A program made the translations under genes and the position numbers. The notes beneath the pieces are model-generated. The model was not told the origin of the DNA. It made no database searches and saw only the letters and a program-made list of their open reading frames with translations. A DNA stretch of 64,000 nt from Micromonospora humi (lineage in GTDB: Bacteria > Actinomycetota > Actinomycetes > Mycobacteriales > Micromonosporaceae): positions 186,001-250,000 of the forward strand of contig NZ_FMDM01000005.1 of assembly GCF_900090105.1 (NCBI RefSeq), in the 5' to 3' direction. This document shows positions 1 through 8,926 of this stretch, piece after piece (within the stretch, counting starts at the first letter, position 1; each line of letters opens with the position of its first letter).

Positions 1-1
1 C

Positions 2-1108
2 CCCGGCACGGTGATGATCAGCGACGACGGCCGGGTGGTGGTGGCCGACGCGCGCACCGACGGGGCGGACAGCCAGGAGAACGACCTGCGGGCCGTCGGC
101 GGGGTGCTCTACTTCGCCCTGACCGGGCACTGGCCGCACGGGGAGGCCCCGCTGCACGGCGCCACCGCCGGGCACGGTCGGGCGGCCCTGCCCGACGCCG
201 TGCGGGACTCCGCCGGTGGCATCGCCGCGCCCCGCCAGGTGCGCGCCGGGGTGCCGGCCTACCTCGACGACCTCACCATGGACCTGCTCGACCCGGAGAT
301 CGCCCCGCCCTCGTCGGACGTGCTGTCCGCCGAGTTGAGCCGGCTCGACATCCCGGCCGACGAGCAGTTCCTGGAGCAGGCCGGGCCGCTGCGCTTCACC
401 GCCGACCCCGGCGAGGAGCCGTCGCCGCTGGCCGCGGCCGGTGGTCGCAAGGTGGCGCTCGGCGTCGCCGGTCTGCTGGCGGTGGCCCTGGTCGGGCTGT
501 TCATCGGGATCAACGTGCTCGGTGGCGGCGACGACGGCGGCAAGGAGCCGGTGTCCCAGCCGTCCAACAGCGCCCCGGCCACGGGCGGCAGCAGCGAACC
601 CGAGGCGCCGGCCGCCGCCCGCCAGCTCGTCGTCCAGGACGTCCGGATCATCGATCCGAAGAGCAAGGACCGCGCCGAGGTGCGCGACGCCGAGAAGGTG
701 ATCGACGGCAACCCCGAGGAGGGCTGGGAGACCCAGACCTACCGGAACAACGGCAAGTTCGGCGGCCTCAAGGACGGCATGGGCATCTGGATCGACCTGG
801 GTGCCCCGCACACGGTCAAGTCGGTGCAGGCCACGCTGTCGTCCGCAGGCGCGGCCGCCGAGCTGCGCACCGGCACCAACGGTGACTTCCCGTCCAGTTC
901 CACCGGGGACAAGCAGCTCGTCGCGGCCTACCCCACGGTCATCGGGCAGCCGTTCGAGAGCAGTGACTCCGGCACCAACATGATCTTCAACGGGTTCGAC
1001 CCCGCCAAGAAGTACCAATACCTCCTCTTCTGGGTCACCGAGCTGCCGGAGAAGGACAGCGGCGGCTGGAAGCTGGGGGTTCAGGAGATCACGGTCCAGG
1101 GCTCGTGA
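2..1108 (+). CDS. C-terminal part of a MurJ-associated pseudokinase-like membrane protein (5' end outside window)
   Basis: The reading frame is open from the window edge, so only the 3' part is seen. The first ~130 residues resemble the end of a protein-kinase-like domain (DLRAVGGVLYFALTGHWP, as in the kinase C-lobe). One membrane segment follows (VALGVAGLLAVALVGLFIGINVL), then a Ser/Pro/Ala linker and an extracellular discoidin-like beta domain (VIDGNPEEGWETQTY, WIDLGAPHTVKSVQ). In mycobacteria such a pseudokinase is fused to MurJ/MviN, the lipid II flippase, and lies just before sigM; the same order here supports a role in controlling peptidoglycan precursor export. The catalytic part of the kinase cannot be inspected. 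Confidence 0.7.
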   Translation, partial: PGTVMISDDGRVVVADARTDGADSQENDLRAVGGVLYFALTGHWPHGEAPLHGATAGHGRAALPDAVRDSAGGIAAPRQVRAGVPAYLDDLTMDLLDPEIAPPSSDVLSAELSRLDIPADEQFLEQAGPLRFTADPGEEPSPLAAAGGRKVALGVAGLLAVALVGLFIGINVLGGGDDGGKEPVSQPSNSAPATGGSSEPEAPAAARQLVVQDVRIIDPKSKDRAEVRDAEKVIDGNPEEGWETQTYRNNGKFGGLKDGMGIWIDLGAPHTVKSVQATLSSAGAAAELRTGTNGDFPSSSTGDKQLVAAYPTVIGQPFESSDSGTNMIFNGFDPAKKYQYLLFWVTELPEKDSGGWKLGVQEITVQGS

Positions 1109-1145
1109 GCCGTCCGCCGTACCCCCGTCACCACCTCCCCCGGAC

Positions 1146-1880
1146 GTGGTGATGGCGGGTCCCGGCGCGCGTACCTCCGGGCCGGCGACCGGCGACGGGC
1201 TGCCCGCCGAGTCCGACCTGGAGCTGCTCCGGGCCCACGTCGCGGGCGACCGGGACGCCTTCACCGAGCTGTTCCACAGGCATCGCGACCGGCTCTGGGC
1301 GGTGGCCCTGCGGACGATCGGCGACCGCGAGGACGCGGCCGACGCGCTCCAGGACGCGATGTTGTCGGCGCACCGCGCCGCGGCCCGCTTCCGGGGCGAC
1401 TCGGCGGTCACCACCTGGCTGCACCGCATCGTGGTGAACGCGTGCCTGGACCGGATGCGGCGACGCCAGACCCACGCCACCGTCCCGTTGCCGGACGGGG
1501 TGCACGACGACGGGGAACCCGGTCGGCACACCGGTGGGGTGGAACCGGCAGCGCCCGCCCGCGACCACGACACGGCGCTGGTGGTCCGGCAGGCGCTCGC
1601 GGCCCTGCCCGCGGAGCAGCGGGCGGCGCTCGTCCTGGTCGACGTCCAGGGCTATCCGGTGGCCGAGGTGGCCCGGATCCTCGGCGTCGCCGAGGGCACG
1701 GTGAAGAGCCGGTGCGCCCGCGGTCGGGCCCGGCTCGCCGTGGTCCTCGGCCACCTGCGTACCGGCTCGGACGACCCGACGGACGTGCCCCGGGTCACGG
1801 CGGGGAACCGCAGGCCGCCCGAGGGCGTCGGATCCTCGTCGGGGCACGCCCGACCGGACGCCAGCCAGGAGGAGCCGTGA
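1146..1880 (+). CDS. sigM: ECF RNA polymerase sigma factor, SigM-like
   Basis: A 244-residue ECF sigma factor. Region 2 covers about residues 28-95 (FTELFHRHRDRLWAVALRTI, then DALQDAMLSAHR and TTWLHRIVVNACLD). Region 4 covers about 145-195 (LAALPAEQRAALVLVDVQGY, then VAEVARILGVAEGTVKSR). Its place before an anti-sigma gene, trxB and trxA is the mycobacterial sigM order. Start choice is uncertain: GTG 1146, GTG 1149 and ATG 1152 are in frame and none has a clear Shine-Dalgarno. The stop overlaps the start of the next gene, so the pair is probably translationally coupled. The last 40 residues are a low-complexity tail. Confidence 0.85.
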   Translation: MVMAGPGARTSGPATGDGLPAESDLELLRAHVAGDRDAFTELFHRHRDRLWAVALRTIGDREDAADALQDAMLSAHRAAARFRGDSAVTTWLHRIVVNACLDRMRRRQTHATVPLPDGVHDDGEPGRHTGGVEPAAPARDHDTALVVRQALAALPAEQRAALVLVDVQGYPVAEVARILGVAEGTVKSRCARGRARLAVVLGHLRTGSDDPTDVPRVTAGNRRPPEGVGSSSGHARPDASQEEP

Positions 1881-2860
1881 GTTCCCGCCAGTTCAGCGAG
1901 GTCGACCACGACCTGCTCGCCGACTACCTCGGCGGGGCGCTGGACGGCACCCCCGAGCAGGCGACCGTGGCCCGGCTGGTCGAGCAGGACCCGGCCTGGG
2001 CCGAGGCGTACGACACACTGGCCCGCGCGACGGACCTGGTCCACGCCGACCTGGCCGCCTGGGCGGCGGAGCCCACCCCGCAGATGCCGGTGGCGGTGTC
2101 CGACCGGATCACCGCCGCGCTCGCCGGCGCCGGTCCCGCGCCGGTCGCCGACCACGTGCCCGACGCGCCCGGCCGCGAGGCGACGACGACCACCGTGCCG
2201 GCGCAACCCGCCCGGGCGACCCGTCCGCCCGGCCCGGCGTCCCGCTCCGAACGGCACCGCGGCCCGGGACGGCGGTCCCGGCGCTGGGGCCGGGTCGCCG
2301 GCCCGGTGGCCCTGGCCGCGGCCTCGGTCGCCGCGGCGGGTCTCGGCGTGAGTTGGCTGACGAACCCGGGCGGCTACGGCGACACCACGGCCGACCGGGC
2401 GGCCGGGGAGGCCGCGCCGGCCGTCGGCGCGCCGTACCGCACCACCGGGCCGGCCGTGCGCAGCGGCACGGACTGGACCCCGGAACGCTTCGCGCCGGGT
2501 GTGGGCGGTGCCACGAAGGCCCCCGCCCGGCCGGACATGGCCGGACCGTCGGGTGCGGCGAAGGACGGCCGGGAGAGCCCGTTCTCCGCCGCCACGGAGA
2601 AGCGGCTGAGCGCGCCCGGGGGGACGGACCGGCTCGACCGCCCCGAGGCGCTGGCCGCCTGCCTGACCGCGATCGGCGCCGAGCACGGTGCCACCCCACT
2701 CACCGTCGACCTGGTCGACTACGCCCGGTTCCAGGGCGCCCCGGCGCTGGTGGTCACGTTCTCCGACGCCGGCGGCAGCCGCTGGGGCTGGGTGAGCGGA
2801 CCGGAATGCGGCGTACCCGGGTCCGGCGCGGACACCCGGTTCCGCACGCGGGTAGGGTGA
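1877..2860 (+). CDS. Membrane-anchored anti-sigma factor, partner of the SigM-like factor
   Basis: 327 residues from a GTG that overlaps the sigma stop (GTGA) and follows GGAGGAG. The N-terminal ~75 residues (DLLADYLGGALDGTPEQATV) look like a short helical sigma-binding domain without the HxxxCxxC zinc motif. A Pro/Arg-rich linker leads to one membrane helix at about residues 140-161. The outer part has a low-complexity stretch and then a small folded domain near the C terminus with two cysteines (AACLTAIGAEHG, GPECGVPG). Position and overlap are the main evidence for function, as for the sigM anti-sigma factor of mycobacteria. Sequence conservation in such proteins is low. Confidence 0.7.
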   Translation: MSSRQFSEVDHDLLADYLGGALDGTPEQATVARLVEQDPAWAEAYDTLARATDLVHADLAAWAAEPTPQMPVAVSDRITAALAGAGPAPVADHVPDAPGREATTTTVPAQPARATRPPGPASRSERHRGPGRRSRRWGRVAGPVALAAASVAAAGLGVSWLTNPGGYGDTTADRAAGEAAPAVGAPYRTTGPAVRSGTDWTPERFAPGVGGATKAPARPDMAGPSGAAKDGRESPFSAATEKRLSAPGGTDRLDRPEALAACLTAIGAEHGATPLTVDLVDYARFQGAPALVVTFSDAGGSRWGWVSGPECGVPGSGADTRFRTRVG

Positions 2861-2916
2861 AACCGCGGTCGCCGGGCTGTCCCGCCACGTGACGTGACCC
2901 ACCGGATGACCGGCTC

Positions 2917-2947
2917 GGGAATCCCCGCTTCGTACGATGACGTTCTG
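2917..2947 (+). promoter_or_regulatory. Possible thiol-stress ECF promoter of trxB-trxA
   Basis: GGGAAT at 2917-2922 is followed 19 bases later by GTT at 2942-2944, about 60 bases before the trxB start. Streptomyces SigR and mycobacterial SigH promoters have GGAAT/GTT elements with similar but slightly shorter spacing. Assignment rests on this motif and on the gene controlled. Confidence 0.4.
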
Positions 2948-3003
2948 CAAGTCAGGCGCCGGCCCTGCGCGCCGGTGACGAACACACACATCGGGAGACG
3001 GCA

Positions 3004-3957
3004 GTGGACGAGGTCCGCAACCTGATCATCATCGGCTCCGGGCCGGCCGGTTACACCGCGGCGGTCTACGCCGCACGCGCCAACCTCAAGCCGCTGGTGA
3101 TCGAGGGCGTGCAGTCCGGTGGCGCGCTGATGACCACCACCGAGGTGGAGAACTTCCCCGGCTTCGCCGACGGCATCCTCGGCCCCGAGCTGATGGACAA
3201 CATGCGCAAGCAGGCCGAGCGGTTCGGCGCCGAGTTCCTCACCGACGACGTGACCCGGGTCGAGCTGAAGGACACCGGCGAGATCGGCTCCGACGCGGTG
3301 AGCACCGTGTGGGTCGGCGAGACCGCCTACCGGGCCCGGGCCGTGATCCTCTCCACCGGCTCGGCGTGGCGCCCGCTCGGCGTGCCGGGCGAGCAGGAAT
3401 ACCTCGGCCACGGTGTGTCGTCCTGCGCCACCTGTGACGGCTTCTTCTTCCGCAACCAGCACATCGTGGTGGTCGGCGGCGGCGACTCGGCCATGGAGGA
3501 GGCGAGCTTCCTCACCCGTTTCGCCGAGTCGGTGACGATCATCCACCGCCGCGACTCGTTCCGGGCCAGCAAGATCATGGCGGAACGCGCGCTCGGCAAC
3601 GAGAAGATCAAGGTCGAGTGGAACACCACCGTCGAGGAGGTCCTCGGCGACGACGGCAAGGTCAGCGGCGTCCGGGTGCGCAACGTGCACACCGGCGAGA
3701 GCAAGGTGCTGGACGTCACCGGCGTCTTCGTGGCGATCGGCCACGACCCGCGCAGCGAACTCTTCCGCGACCAGGTGGAGCTCGACGACGAGGGCTACGT
3801 CAAGGTGCAGGCGCCCAGCACCCGCACCAACGTGCCCGGCGTGTTCGCCGCCGGCGACGTGGTGGACCACACCTACCGGCAGGCCATCACGGCGGCCGGC
3901 ACCGGGTGCGCGGCCGCGCTGGACGCCGAGCGCTTCATCGCCACCCTGCAGGGCTGA
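3004..3957 (+). CDS. trxB: Thioredoxin-disulfide reductase
   Basis: A 317-residue flavoprotein that passes electrons from NADPH to thioredoxin in the cytoplasm. It shows the FAD site near the N terminus ([17 protein letters not shown]), the redox pair CATC at residues 141-144, the NADPH-binding loop [10 protein letters not shown] and the C-terminal FAD motif [15 protein letters not shown]. Length is normal for the low-molecular-weight family. The start is GTG 3004, preceded by GGGAGACGGCA. trxA follows after 28 bases and both end at a strong terminator, so they form a two-gene unit. Confidence 0.97.
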   Translation: MDEVRNLIIIGSGPAGYTAAVYAARANLKPLVIEGVQSGGALMTTTEVENFPGFADGILGPELMDNMRKQAERFGAEFLTDDVTRVELKDTGEIGSDAVSTVWVGETAYRARAVILSTGSAWRPLGVPGEQEYLGHGVSSCATCDGFFFRNQHIVVVGGGDSAMEEASFLTRFAESVTIIHRRDSFRASKIMAERALGNEKIKVEWNTTVEEVLGDDGKVSGVRVRNVHTGESKVLDVTGVFVAIGHDPRSELFRDQVELDDEGYVKVQAPSTRTNVPGVFAAGDVVDHTYRQAITAAGTGCAAALDAERFIATLQG

Positions 3958-3985
3958 GAATTTTCACCAGGAGGAGGGGTTCATA

Positions 3986-4309
3986 GTGGGAGCAACCAAG
4001 GCGGTCACCGACGCGAGCTTCGCGAGCGACGTGCTGAAGTCCGACAAGCCGGTTCTGGTCGACTTCTGGGCGGAGTGGTGCGGTCCGTGCCGCAAGGTCT
4101 CGCCGCTGCTGGAGGAGATCGCGGGCGAGATGAGTGACCAGGTCACCATCGTCAAGCTCAACATCGACGAGAACCCCGAGACGGCGCGCACCTACCGGGT
4201 GATGTCCGTGCCGACGCTGACCATCTTCAAGGACGGCGAGCCGGTGCAGTCGATCGCCGGCGCCAAGCCGAAGGGCGAGCTGGTCAAGCTCATCGAGTCG
4301 GCGCTCTGA
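3986..4309 (+). CDS. trxA: Thioredoxin
   Basis: A 107-residue thioredoxin with the active site WCGPC at residues 31-35 and the conserved cis-Pro loop SVPTLTIFKDG. It reduces protein disulfides and is recharged by TrxB encoded just upstream. The start is GTG 3986, with AGGAGGAGG upstream, an unusually strong ribosome binding site. This corresponds to trxC of the mycobacterial origin region. Confidence 0.97.
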   Translation: MGATKAVTDASFASDVLKSDKPVLVDFWAEWCGPCRKVSPLLEEIAGEMSDQVTIVKLNIDENPETARTYRVMSVPTLTIFKDGEPVQSIAGAKPKGELVKLIESAL

Positions 4310-4325
4310 GGCCGTAACCGACACC

Positions 4326-4371
4326 GCCGGAACCCCCGTCACCCCGCCCGGGTGACGGGGGTTCCGGCTTT
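4326..4371 (+). terminator. Intrinsic terminator after trxA
   Basis: A perfect 19-bp stem (GCCGGAACCCCCGTCACCC at 4326-4344, its complement at 4350-4368) with a 5-base loop, followed by TTT. It starts 17 bases after the trxA stop. Confidence 0.9.
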
Positions 4372-4475
4372 CCTGACCTGCGCGAACACGAACCCGGTGG
4401 GTGACCGGCCACGGTACGCTCCGTAGGCGTCCGTCGGAGTTCCGGTCCACCAGCTTCCGAGCAGAGGGGGTCGTC

Positions 4476-5636
4476 GTGCGTCCGATCCGACCCGGTGACC
4501 GGGGCCCCGCGGTGGCCGAGATCCGCACCGTCCTCGCCGGCCTGGAACTCCTCCCCGCCGACGGCCACGCCGACGACTACGACACCCAGACGGAGCGCGC
4601 GGTCCGCGCCTTCCAACAGTCCCGCGGCCTGAGCGTCGACGGACGGGTCGGCGCGGAGACCTGGCGGGCGCTGGACGCGGCCCGTTGGCGGTTCGGCGCC
4701 CGCGCCCTCTACCACGCCGTTCCCGAGCCCCTGACCGGCGAGGACGTGCGCTCACTCCAGGAACGCCTGCTCGAGATGGGATACGACGTGGGCCGCGCCG
4801 ACGCCATCTACGGCATCCGCACCTCCCGCGCGGTGGCCCAGTTCCAACGCGAGATGGGGCTGACACCGGACGGCGCGTGCGGCCCGCACACCGTCAACGC
4901 GCTGCGCCGCCTCGGCCGCAAGGTGGTCGGCGGGCGGCCGCAGTGGCTGCGCGAGTCCGACGCCATCCGCCAGGCCGGGCCGACGCTCGTCGGCCGGACC
5001 GTGGTGATCGACCCGGGCCACGGCGGCACCGACCCGGGCGTGGTGGTGCCCGACGGTGCGCTGCGCTGGAGCGAGGCGGACCTCGTGCACGACCTGGCCA
5101 GCCGGTTGGAGGGCCGACTCGCGGCGGCCGGCGTACGGGTGCAGCTGACCCGAGGGCCCTCGCCGCTGACCTGCCTGCCGGACGCCGACCGGGCCCAGCT
5201 CGCCAACTCGCTCGGCGCGGACGTGTTCATCTCCCTGCACACCGACGGGCACGTCAACCCGGAGGCCGACGGGGTCGCCACCTACCACTACGGCACCGAC
5301 AACGGGGTCACCTCGGCCACCGGGGAGCGCCTGGCCGGGTTGGTGCAGCGGGAGATCGTGGCCCGCACCGGGCTACGCGACTGCCGCACCCACGCCAAGG
5401 CGTGGGACCTGCTCCGGCTCACCCGGATGCCCGCGGTCCGCGTCGAGGTGGGCTACCTGACCTCTCCCCTGGACCGGGGCCGGCTGGTCGACCCCCGGTT
5501 CCGGGACCGGGTGGTCGAGGCGATCGTGGCCGGGGTGCAGCGGATGTACCTGCCGATCGAGCGGGACGTGCCGACCGGCTCGATCGACGTGAGCGAACTG
5601 CGGGCGATCGTCGCCGCCGGCACCGTGGTCGACTGA
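4476..5636 (+). CDS. cwlM: N-acetylmuramoyl-L-alanine amidase homologue with two peptidoglycan-binding domains, CwlM-like
   Basis: 386 residues from GTG 4476, which has AGAGGGGG upstream. Two PG_binding_1 repeats occupy about residues 1-70 (DDYDTQTERAVRAFQQSRGL) and 85-150 (IYGIRTSRAVAQFQREMGL). The C-terminal half is an Amidase_3 domain with the zinc and catalytic positions present: VVIDPGHGGTDPG, the Glu in RWSEADLVHDL, the His in ISLHTDGH and the Glu in VRVEVGYL. There is no signal peptide. In mycobacteria CwlM sits at the same place after trxBC and acts in the cytoplasm as a PknB-phosphorylated activator of MurA rather than as a wall hydrolase. The missing signal peptide here fits that role. 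Confidence 0.85.
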   Translation: MRPIRPGDRGPAVAEIRTVLAGLELLPADGHADDYDTQTERAVRAFQQSRGLSVDGRVGAETWRALDAARWRFGARALYHAVPEPLTGEDVRSLQERLLEMGYDVGRADAIYGIRTSRAVAQFQREMGLTPDGACGPHTVNALRRLGRKVVGGRPQWLRESDAIRQAGPTLVGRTVVIDPGHGGTDPGVVVPDGALRWSEADLVHDLASRLEGRLAAAGVRVQLTRGPSPLTCLPDADRAQLANSLGADVFISLHTDGHVNPEADGVATYHYGTDNGVTSATGERLAGLVQREIVARTGLRDCRTHAKAWDLLRLTRMPAVRVEVGYLTSPLDRGRLVDPRFRDRVVEAIVAGVQRMYLPIERDVPTGSIDVSELRAIVAAGTVVD

Positions 5637-5644
5637 TTCGCGGG

Positions 5645-6310
5645 TCAGCTCGTCGAGCGGGTGGCCGGGGCCGGGCGGACCGGGCGCAGCAGCGTCTCCG
5701 GGCTCATGGAGCCGAGCAGCTTCTCCAGCGCGTACTCGACGTCGGACTTCCAGCTCAACGCGGTGCGCAACTCCAGACGCAGGCGGGGGTAGCGGGGGTG
5801 CGGGCGGACCGTCTTGAAGCCCACCGAGAGGAAGAAGTCGGCCGGGGCCAGGCAGGCCCGGTTCGGGTCGTCCGCGTCGTCGCCGAACTTGGCGTCGCCG
5901 AACGCCTCGATCGCCTTGATCCCCCGCTTGGTGAGGTCGCGGGCGACGCCCTGCACCAGCATCCGGCCCAGGCCGCCGTCGGCGAACGCGGGCACCACGT
6001 GCGCGGTCGTCAGCAGCGCCGCGTCCGCCGAGACCGGCGAGGTGGGAAACGCCATCGAACGCGGGACGTACGCCGGCGGGGCGTACATGACGTAACCGGC
6101 GGGCATCCCGTCGACGTAGACCAGCTTGCCGCAGGAACCCCACTCCAGCAGCGTCTGGGAGACCCATGCCTCCTTCTCCAGCCCCGGGTCGCCGGCCGCA
6201 CAGGCCCGCTCGGCGGAGACCGGATCCAGCTCCCAGTAGACGCACCGCCGGCAGGATCGGGGGAGGTCCTCCAGGGTGTCCAGGGTCAGGCTGACCAGAC
6301 GTCGCGACAT
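5645..6310 (-). CDS. GNAT-fold acetyltransferase-like protein of the origin region
   Basis: 221 residues from ATG 6310. The core resembles GNAT acetyltransferases: YVDGMPAGYVMYAPP for a central strand and VVPAFADGGLGRMLVQGVARDL for the acetyl-CoA loop and helix. The N terminus has a conserved Cys/Trp cluster (PRSCRRCVYWELDP) typical of the uncharacterised actinobacterial family between cwlM and parB, the equivalent of Rv3916c. The substrate is unknown. Its stop lies 8 bases from the cwlM stop, and it shares its upstream region with the aminotransferase gene. Confidence 0.75.
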   Translation of the reverse strand: MSRRLVSLTLDTLEDLPRSCRRCVYWELDPVSAERACAAGDPGLEKEAWVSQTLLEWGSCGKLVYVDGMPAGYVMYAPPAYVPRSMAFPTSPVSADAALLTTAHVVPAFADGGLGRMLVQGVARDLTKRGIKAIEAFGDAKFGDDADDPNRACLAPADFFLSVGFKTVRPHPRYPRLRLELRTALSWKSDVEYALEKLLGSMSPETLLRPVRPAPATRSTS

Positions 6311-6602
6311 GAGCGCACCCCACCAAACAGTCTCGGAGCGTCGGCCACCGCGGTGTCCCGCCGCCCTCCTGCTCCCGACGAGCGATCGTACGCCCCTGCC
6401 CGCCGGTGCGGGAGTGGACGCGCGAACGCCCACCCGGGCGGCGGACCGGGCGGTCCGGGATGTGGACGTGTCCACACGGCGGGTTCCGCGCCGGTCACCA
6501 GGGACTACCATCGACCAATCGGCCGCGCGCCGCCATTGGATGCCGGCATCGCGGGTACCACACCGGGCGGCAGCCCCGCCGACACCCGATCGAGGTGATG
6601 TC

Positions 6603-7916
6603 ATGACCGGCACGACGCTCGACGACTACACCGACCGGTACGCCCGGCGTGTGCGGGGGATGACCGCCTCCGAGATCCGGGCCCTCTTCGCGGTGGCCAG
6701 CCGGCCGGAGGTCGTGTCGCTCGCCGGGGGTGCGCCCTACATCGCCGCGCTGCCGCTCGACGCGGTCGGCGAGATGCTCGGCCGGCTCGGCGCCGAACAC
6801 GGCACCACCACCCTGCAGTACGGCATCGGCCAGGGCACCCTCGAGCTGCGCGAGCGGATCTGTGAGGTGATGGCCCTCTCCGGGATCGACGCGTCCTGCG
6901 GCGCCTCCCCGGAGGACGTGGTGGTGACCGTCGGCGGCCAGCAGGCGCTCGACCTGGTGGCGCGCCTCTTCCTCGACCCGGGTGACGTGGTGCTCGCCGA
7001 GGGCCCGACGTACGTCGGCGCGCTCGGGGTGTTCCAGGCCGCCCAGGCCCAGGTGGCCCACGTGCCGATGGACGACGAGGGCCTCATCCCGGAGGCGCTG
7101 GAGATCGCCATCGCCGACCTGGCGCGGGCCGGCCGGCGGGTGAAGTTCCTCTACACCATCCCGACCTACCAGAACCCCGCCGGCGTGACGCTGAGCGAGG
7201 AGCGGCGGGAGCGGGTGCTCGACATCTGCGAACGCGCCGGGCTGCTCGTGGTGGAGGACGACCCGTACGGTCAGCTCGGTTTCGCCGGCGAGGCGCCCGC
7301 GCCGCTGCGGGCCCGGCGGCGCGACGGGGTCTTCTACCTGAGCACGTTCTCCAAGACCTTCGCCCCCGGGCTCCGGGTGGGCTGGATCCTCGCCCCGCAC
7401 GCGGTCCGCGACAAGCTGGTCATCGCCAGCGAGGCGCAGATCCTCTGCCCGAGCGGATTCGCGCAGGCGGCCGTCTCCACCTACCTCGCCACCATGCCCT
7501 GGCGGGAGCAGCTCAAGATCTACCGGGAGGTCTACCGCGAGCGCCGGGACGCGCTGCTCGACGCGCTGACCGACCTGATGCCCGAGGGCACCACCTGGAC
7601 CACACCCGCCGGTGGTCTCTTCGTCTGGGCGACCCTGCCGGACGGGCTCGACGCCAAGGCGATGATGCCGCGGGCCGTCGCCGCCCGGGTGGCGTACGTG
7701 CCGGGCACCGGCTTCTACGCCGACGGGACGGGCACCGGGAACATGCGGCTCAACTTCTCCTTCCCGCCGCCGGAGCGGATCCGTGAGGGCGTCCGCCGGC
7801 TCGCCGGGGTGATGGAGCAGGAGATCGCCATGCGGCGGGTGTTCGGGGCGATCGGCGGTACCGGGCCGCGCCGCCGCCAGGGCGGCTCGGACACGCCCGG
7901 CCCCGACTTGGCATGA
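6603..7916 (+). CDS. PLP-dependent class I/II aminotransferase, 2-aminoadipate transaminase type
   Basis: 437 residues from ATG 6603 (GAGGTG upstream). It shows the fold-type I features of the MocR/LysN-like group: SLAGGAPYIAALP near the start, YGIGQGTLELRERI, the PLP-lysine segment STFSKTFAPGLRVGWI with Lys251, and PGTGFYADGTGTGNMRLNFS near the end. There is no N-terminal HTH, so it is an enzyme rather than a regulator. The amino donor cannot be told from sequence. The D-Ala-D-Ala-ligase-like gene starts 8 bases after its stop, so the two are co-transcribed and may act on D- or dipeptide substrates together. Confidence 0.88.
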   Translation: MTGTTLDDYTDRYARRVRGMTASEIRALFAVASRPEVVSLAGGAPYIAALPLDAVGEMLGRLGAEHGTTTLQYGIGQGTLELRERICEVMALSGIDASCGASPEDVVVTVGGQQALDLVARLFLDPGDVVLAEGPTYVGALGVFQAAQAQVAHVPMDDEGLIPEALEIAIADLARAGRRVKFLYTIPTYQNPAGVTLSEERRERVLDICERAGLLVVEDDPYGQLGFAGEAPAPLRARRRDGVFYLSTFSKTFAPGLRVGWILAPHAVRDKLVIASEAQILCPSGFAQAAVSTYLATMPWREQLKIYREVYRERRDALLDALTDLMPEGTTWTTPAGGLFVWATLPDGLDAKAMMPRAVAARVAYVPGTGFYADGTGTGNMRLNFSFPPPERIREGVRRLAGVMEQEIAMRRVFGAIGGTGPRRRQGGSDTPGPDLA

Positions 7917-7923
7917 TGCCGGC

Positions 7924-8925
7924 ATGGCCGTCAGCCCTGCCGCACCGACACCCGTGACCGGATCCTCCGCCGACGAGCTGCACGTGCTGGTGCTCGCCGG
8001 TGGCCTCTCCTACGAGCGGGACGTCTCGCTGCGGTCCGGCCGCCGCGTGCTCGACGCGCTGCGCGCGGTGGGCGTCGAGGCGGAACTGCGGGACGCCGAC
8101 GTCGCGCTGCTGCCCGCACTGACCGCCGACCCGCCCGACGCGGTGGTGATCGCCCTGCACGGCGCCACCGGCGAGGACGGCTCGCTGCGCGGCGTGCTCG
8201 ACCTCTGCGACGTGCCCTACGTCGGCTGCGACGCCCGTTCCTCCCGGCTCGCCTGGGACAAGCCGTCGGCCAAGGCCGTGCTGCGCGAGGCGGGCATTCC
8301 CACTCCCGACTGGGTGGCGCTGCCGCACGACCGGTTCTCCGAGTTGGGCGCGGTCGCCGTCCTGGACCGGATCGTCGACCGACTCGGGCTGCCGCTGATG
8401 GTCAAGCCGGCGCAGGGCGGGTCCGGCCTGGGCGCCGCCGTGGTCCGGGAGGCCGCGTCGCTGCCGGCCGCGATGGTCGGCTGTTTCGCGTACGACCAGA
8501 CGGCGCTGGTGGAGCGCTACGTGCCCGGAATGGACGTGGCGGTCTCCGTGCTCGACCTGGGCGAGGGCCCGCAGGCCCTACCGCCGGTCGAGATCGTGCC
8601 CCGCAACGGCGTCTACGACTACGCCGCCCGCTACACCGCCGGGCGCACCACCTGGCACGCGCCGGCCCGGCTCGACGCCGCGACGACCGCACGGGTGACC
8701 GAGGTGGCGCTCGCCGCGCACACCGCACTCGGTCTGCGCGACGTGTCCCGGGTCGACCTGATCGTCGACGCGGACGGCCGGCCGCACGTGCTGGAGGTCA
8801 ACGTCTCACCCGGGATGACCGAGACCTCGCTGCTGCCGCTGGCCATCCAGGCGGCCGGGCTCGACTTCGGTCGCGTGCTGGGCACGCTGGTCGGCCGGGC
8901 CGCCGCCCGCCGCCGGCCGAGCTGA
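7924..8925 (+). CDS. D-alanine--D-alanine ligase family ATP-grasp enzyme
   Basis: 333 residues. The N-terminal Rossmann-like part has VLAGGLSYERDVSLRSG and ALHGATGEDGSLRG. The ATP-grasp part has PLMVKPAQGGSGLGAAVV and the metal/product motif LEVNVSPGMTETSLLPLAIQAAG, the D-Ala-D-Ala ligase signature. It either makes D-Ala-D-Ala for peptidoglycan or a related dipeptide. A housekeeping ddl usually lies elsewhere in actinobacteria, so this may be a second copy and no symbol is given. The start is ATG 7924 within GCCGGCATGGCC, with no strong ribosome binding site. It is coupled to the aminotransferase. Confidence 0.85.
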   Translation: MAVSPAAPTPVTGSSADELHVLVLAGGLSYERDVSLRSGRRVLDALRAVGVEAELRDADVALLPALTADPPDAVVIALHGATGEDGSLRGVLDLCDVPYVGCDARSSRLAWDKPSAKAVLREAGIPTPDWVALPHDRFSELGAVAVLDRIVDRLGLPLMVKPAQGGSGLGAAVVREAASLPAAMVGCFAYDQTALVERYVPGMDVAVSVLDLGEGPQALPPVEIVPRNGVYDYAARYTAGRTTWHAPARLDAATTARVTEVALAAHTALGLRDVSRVDLIVDADGRPHVLEVNVSPGMTETSLLPLAIQAAGLDFGRVLGTLVGRAAARRRPS

Positions 8926-8926
8926 C

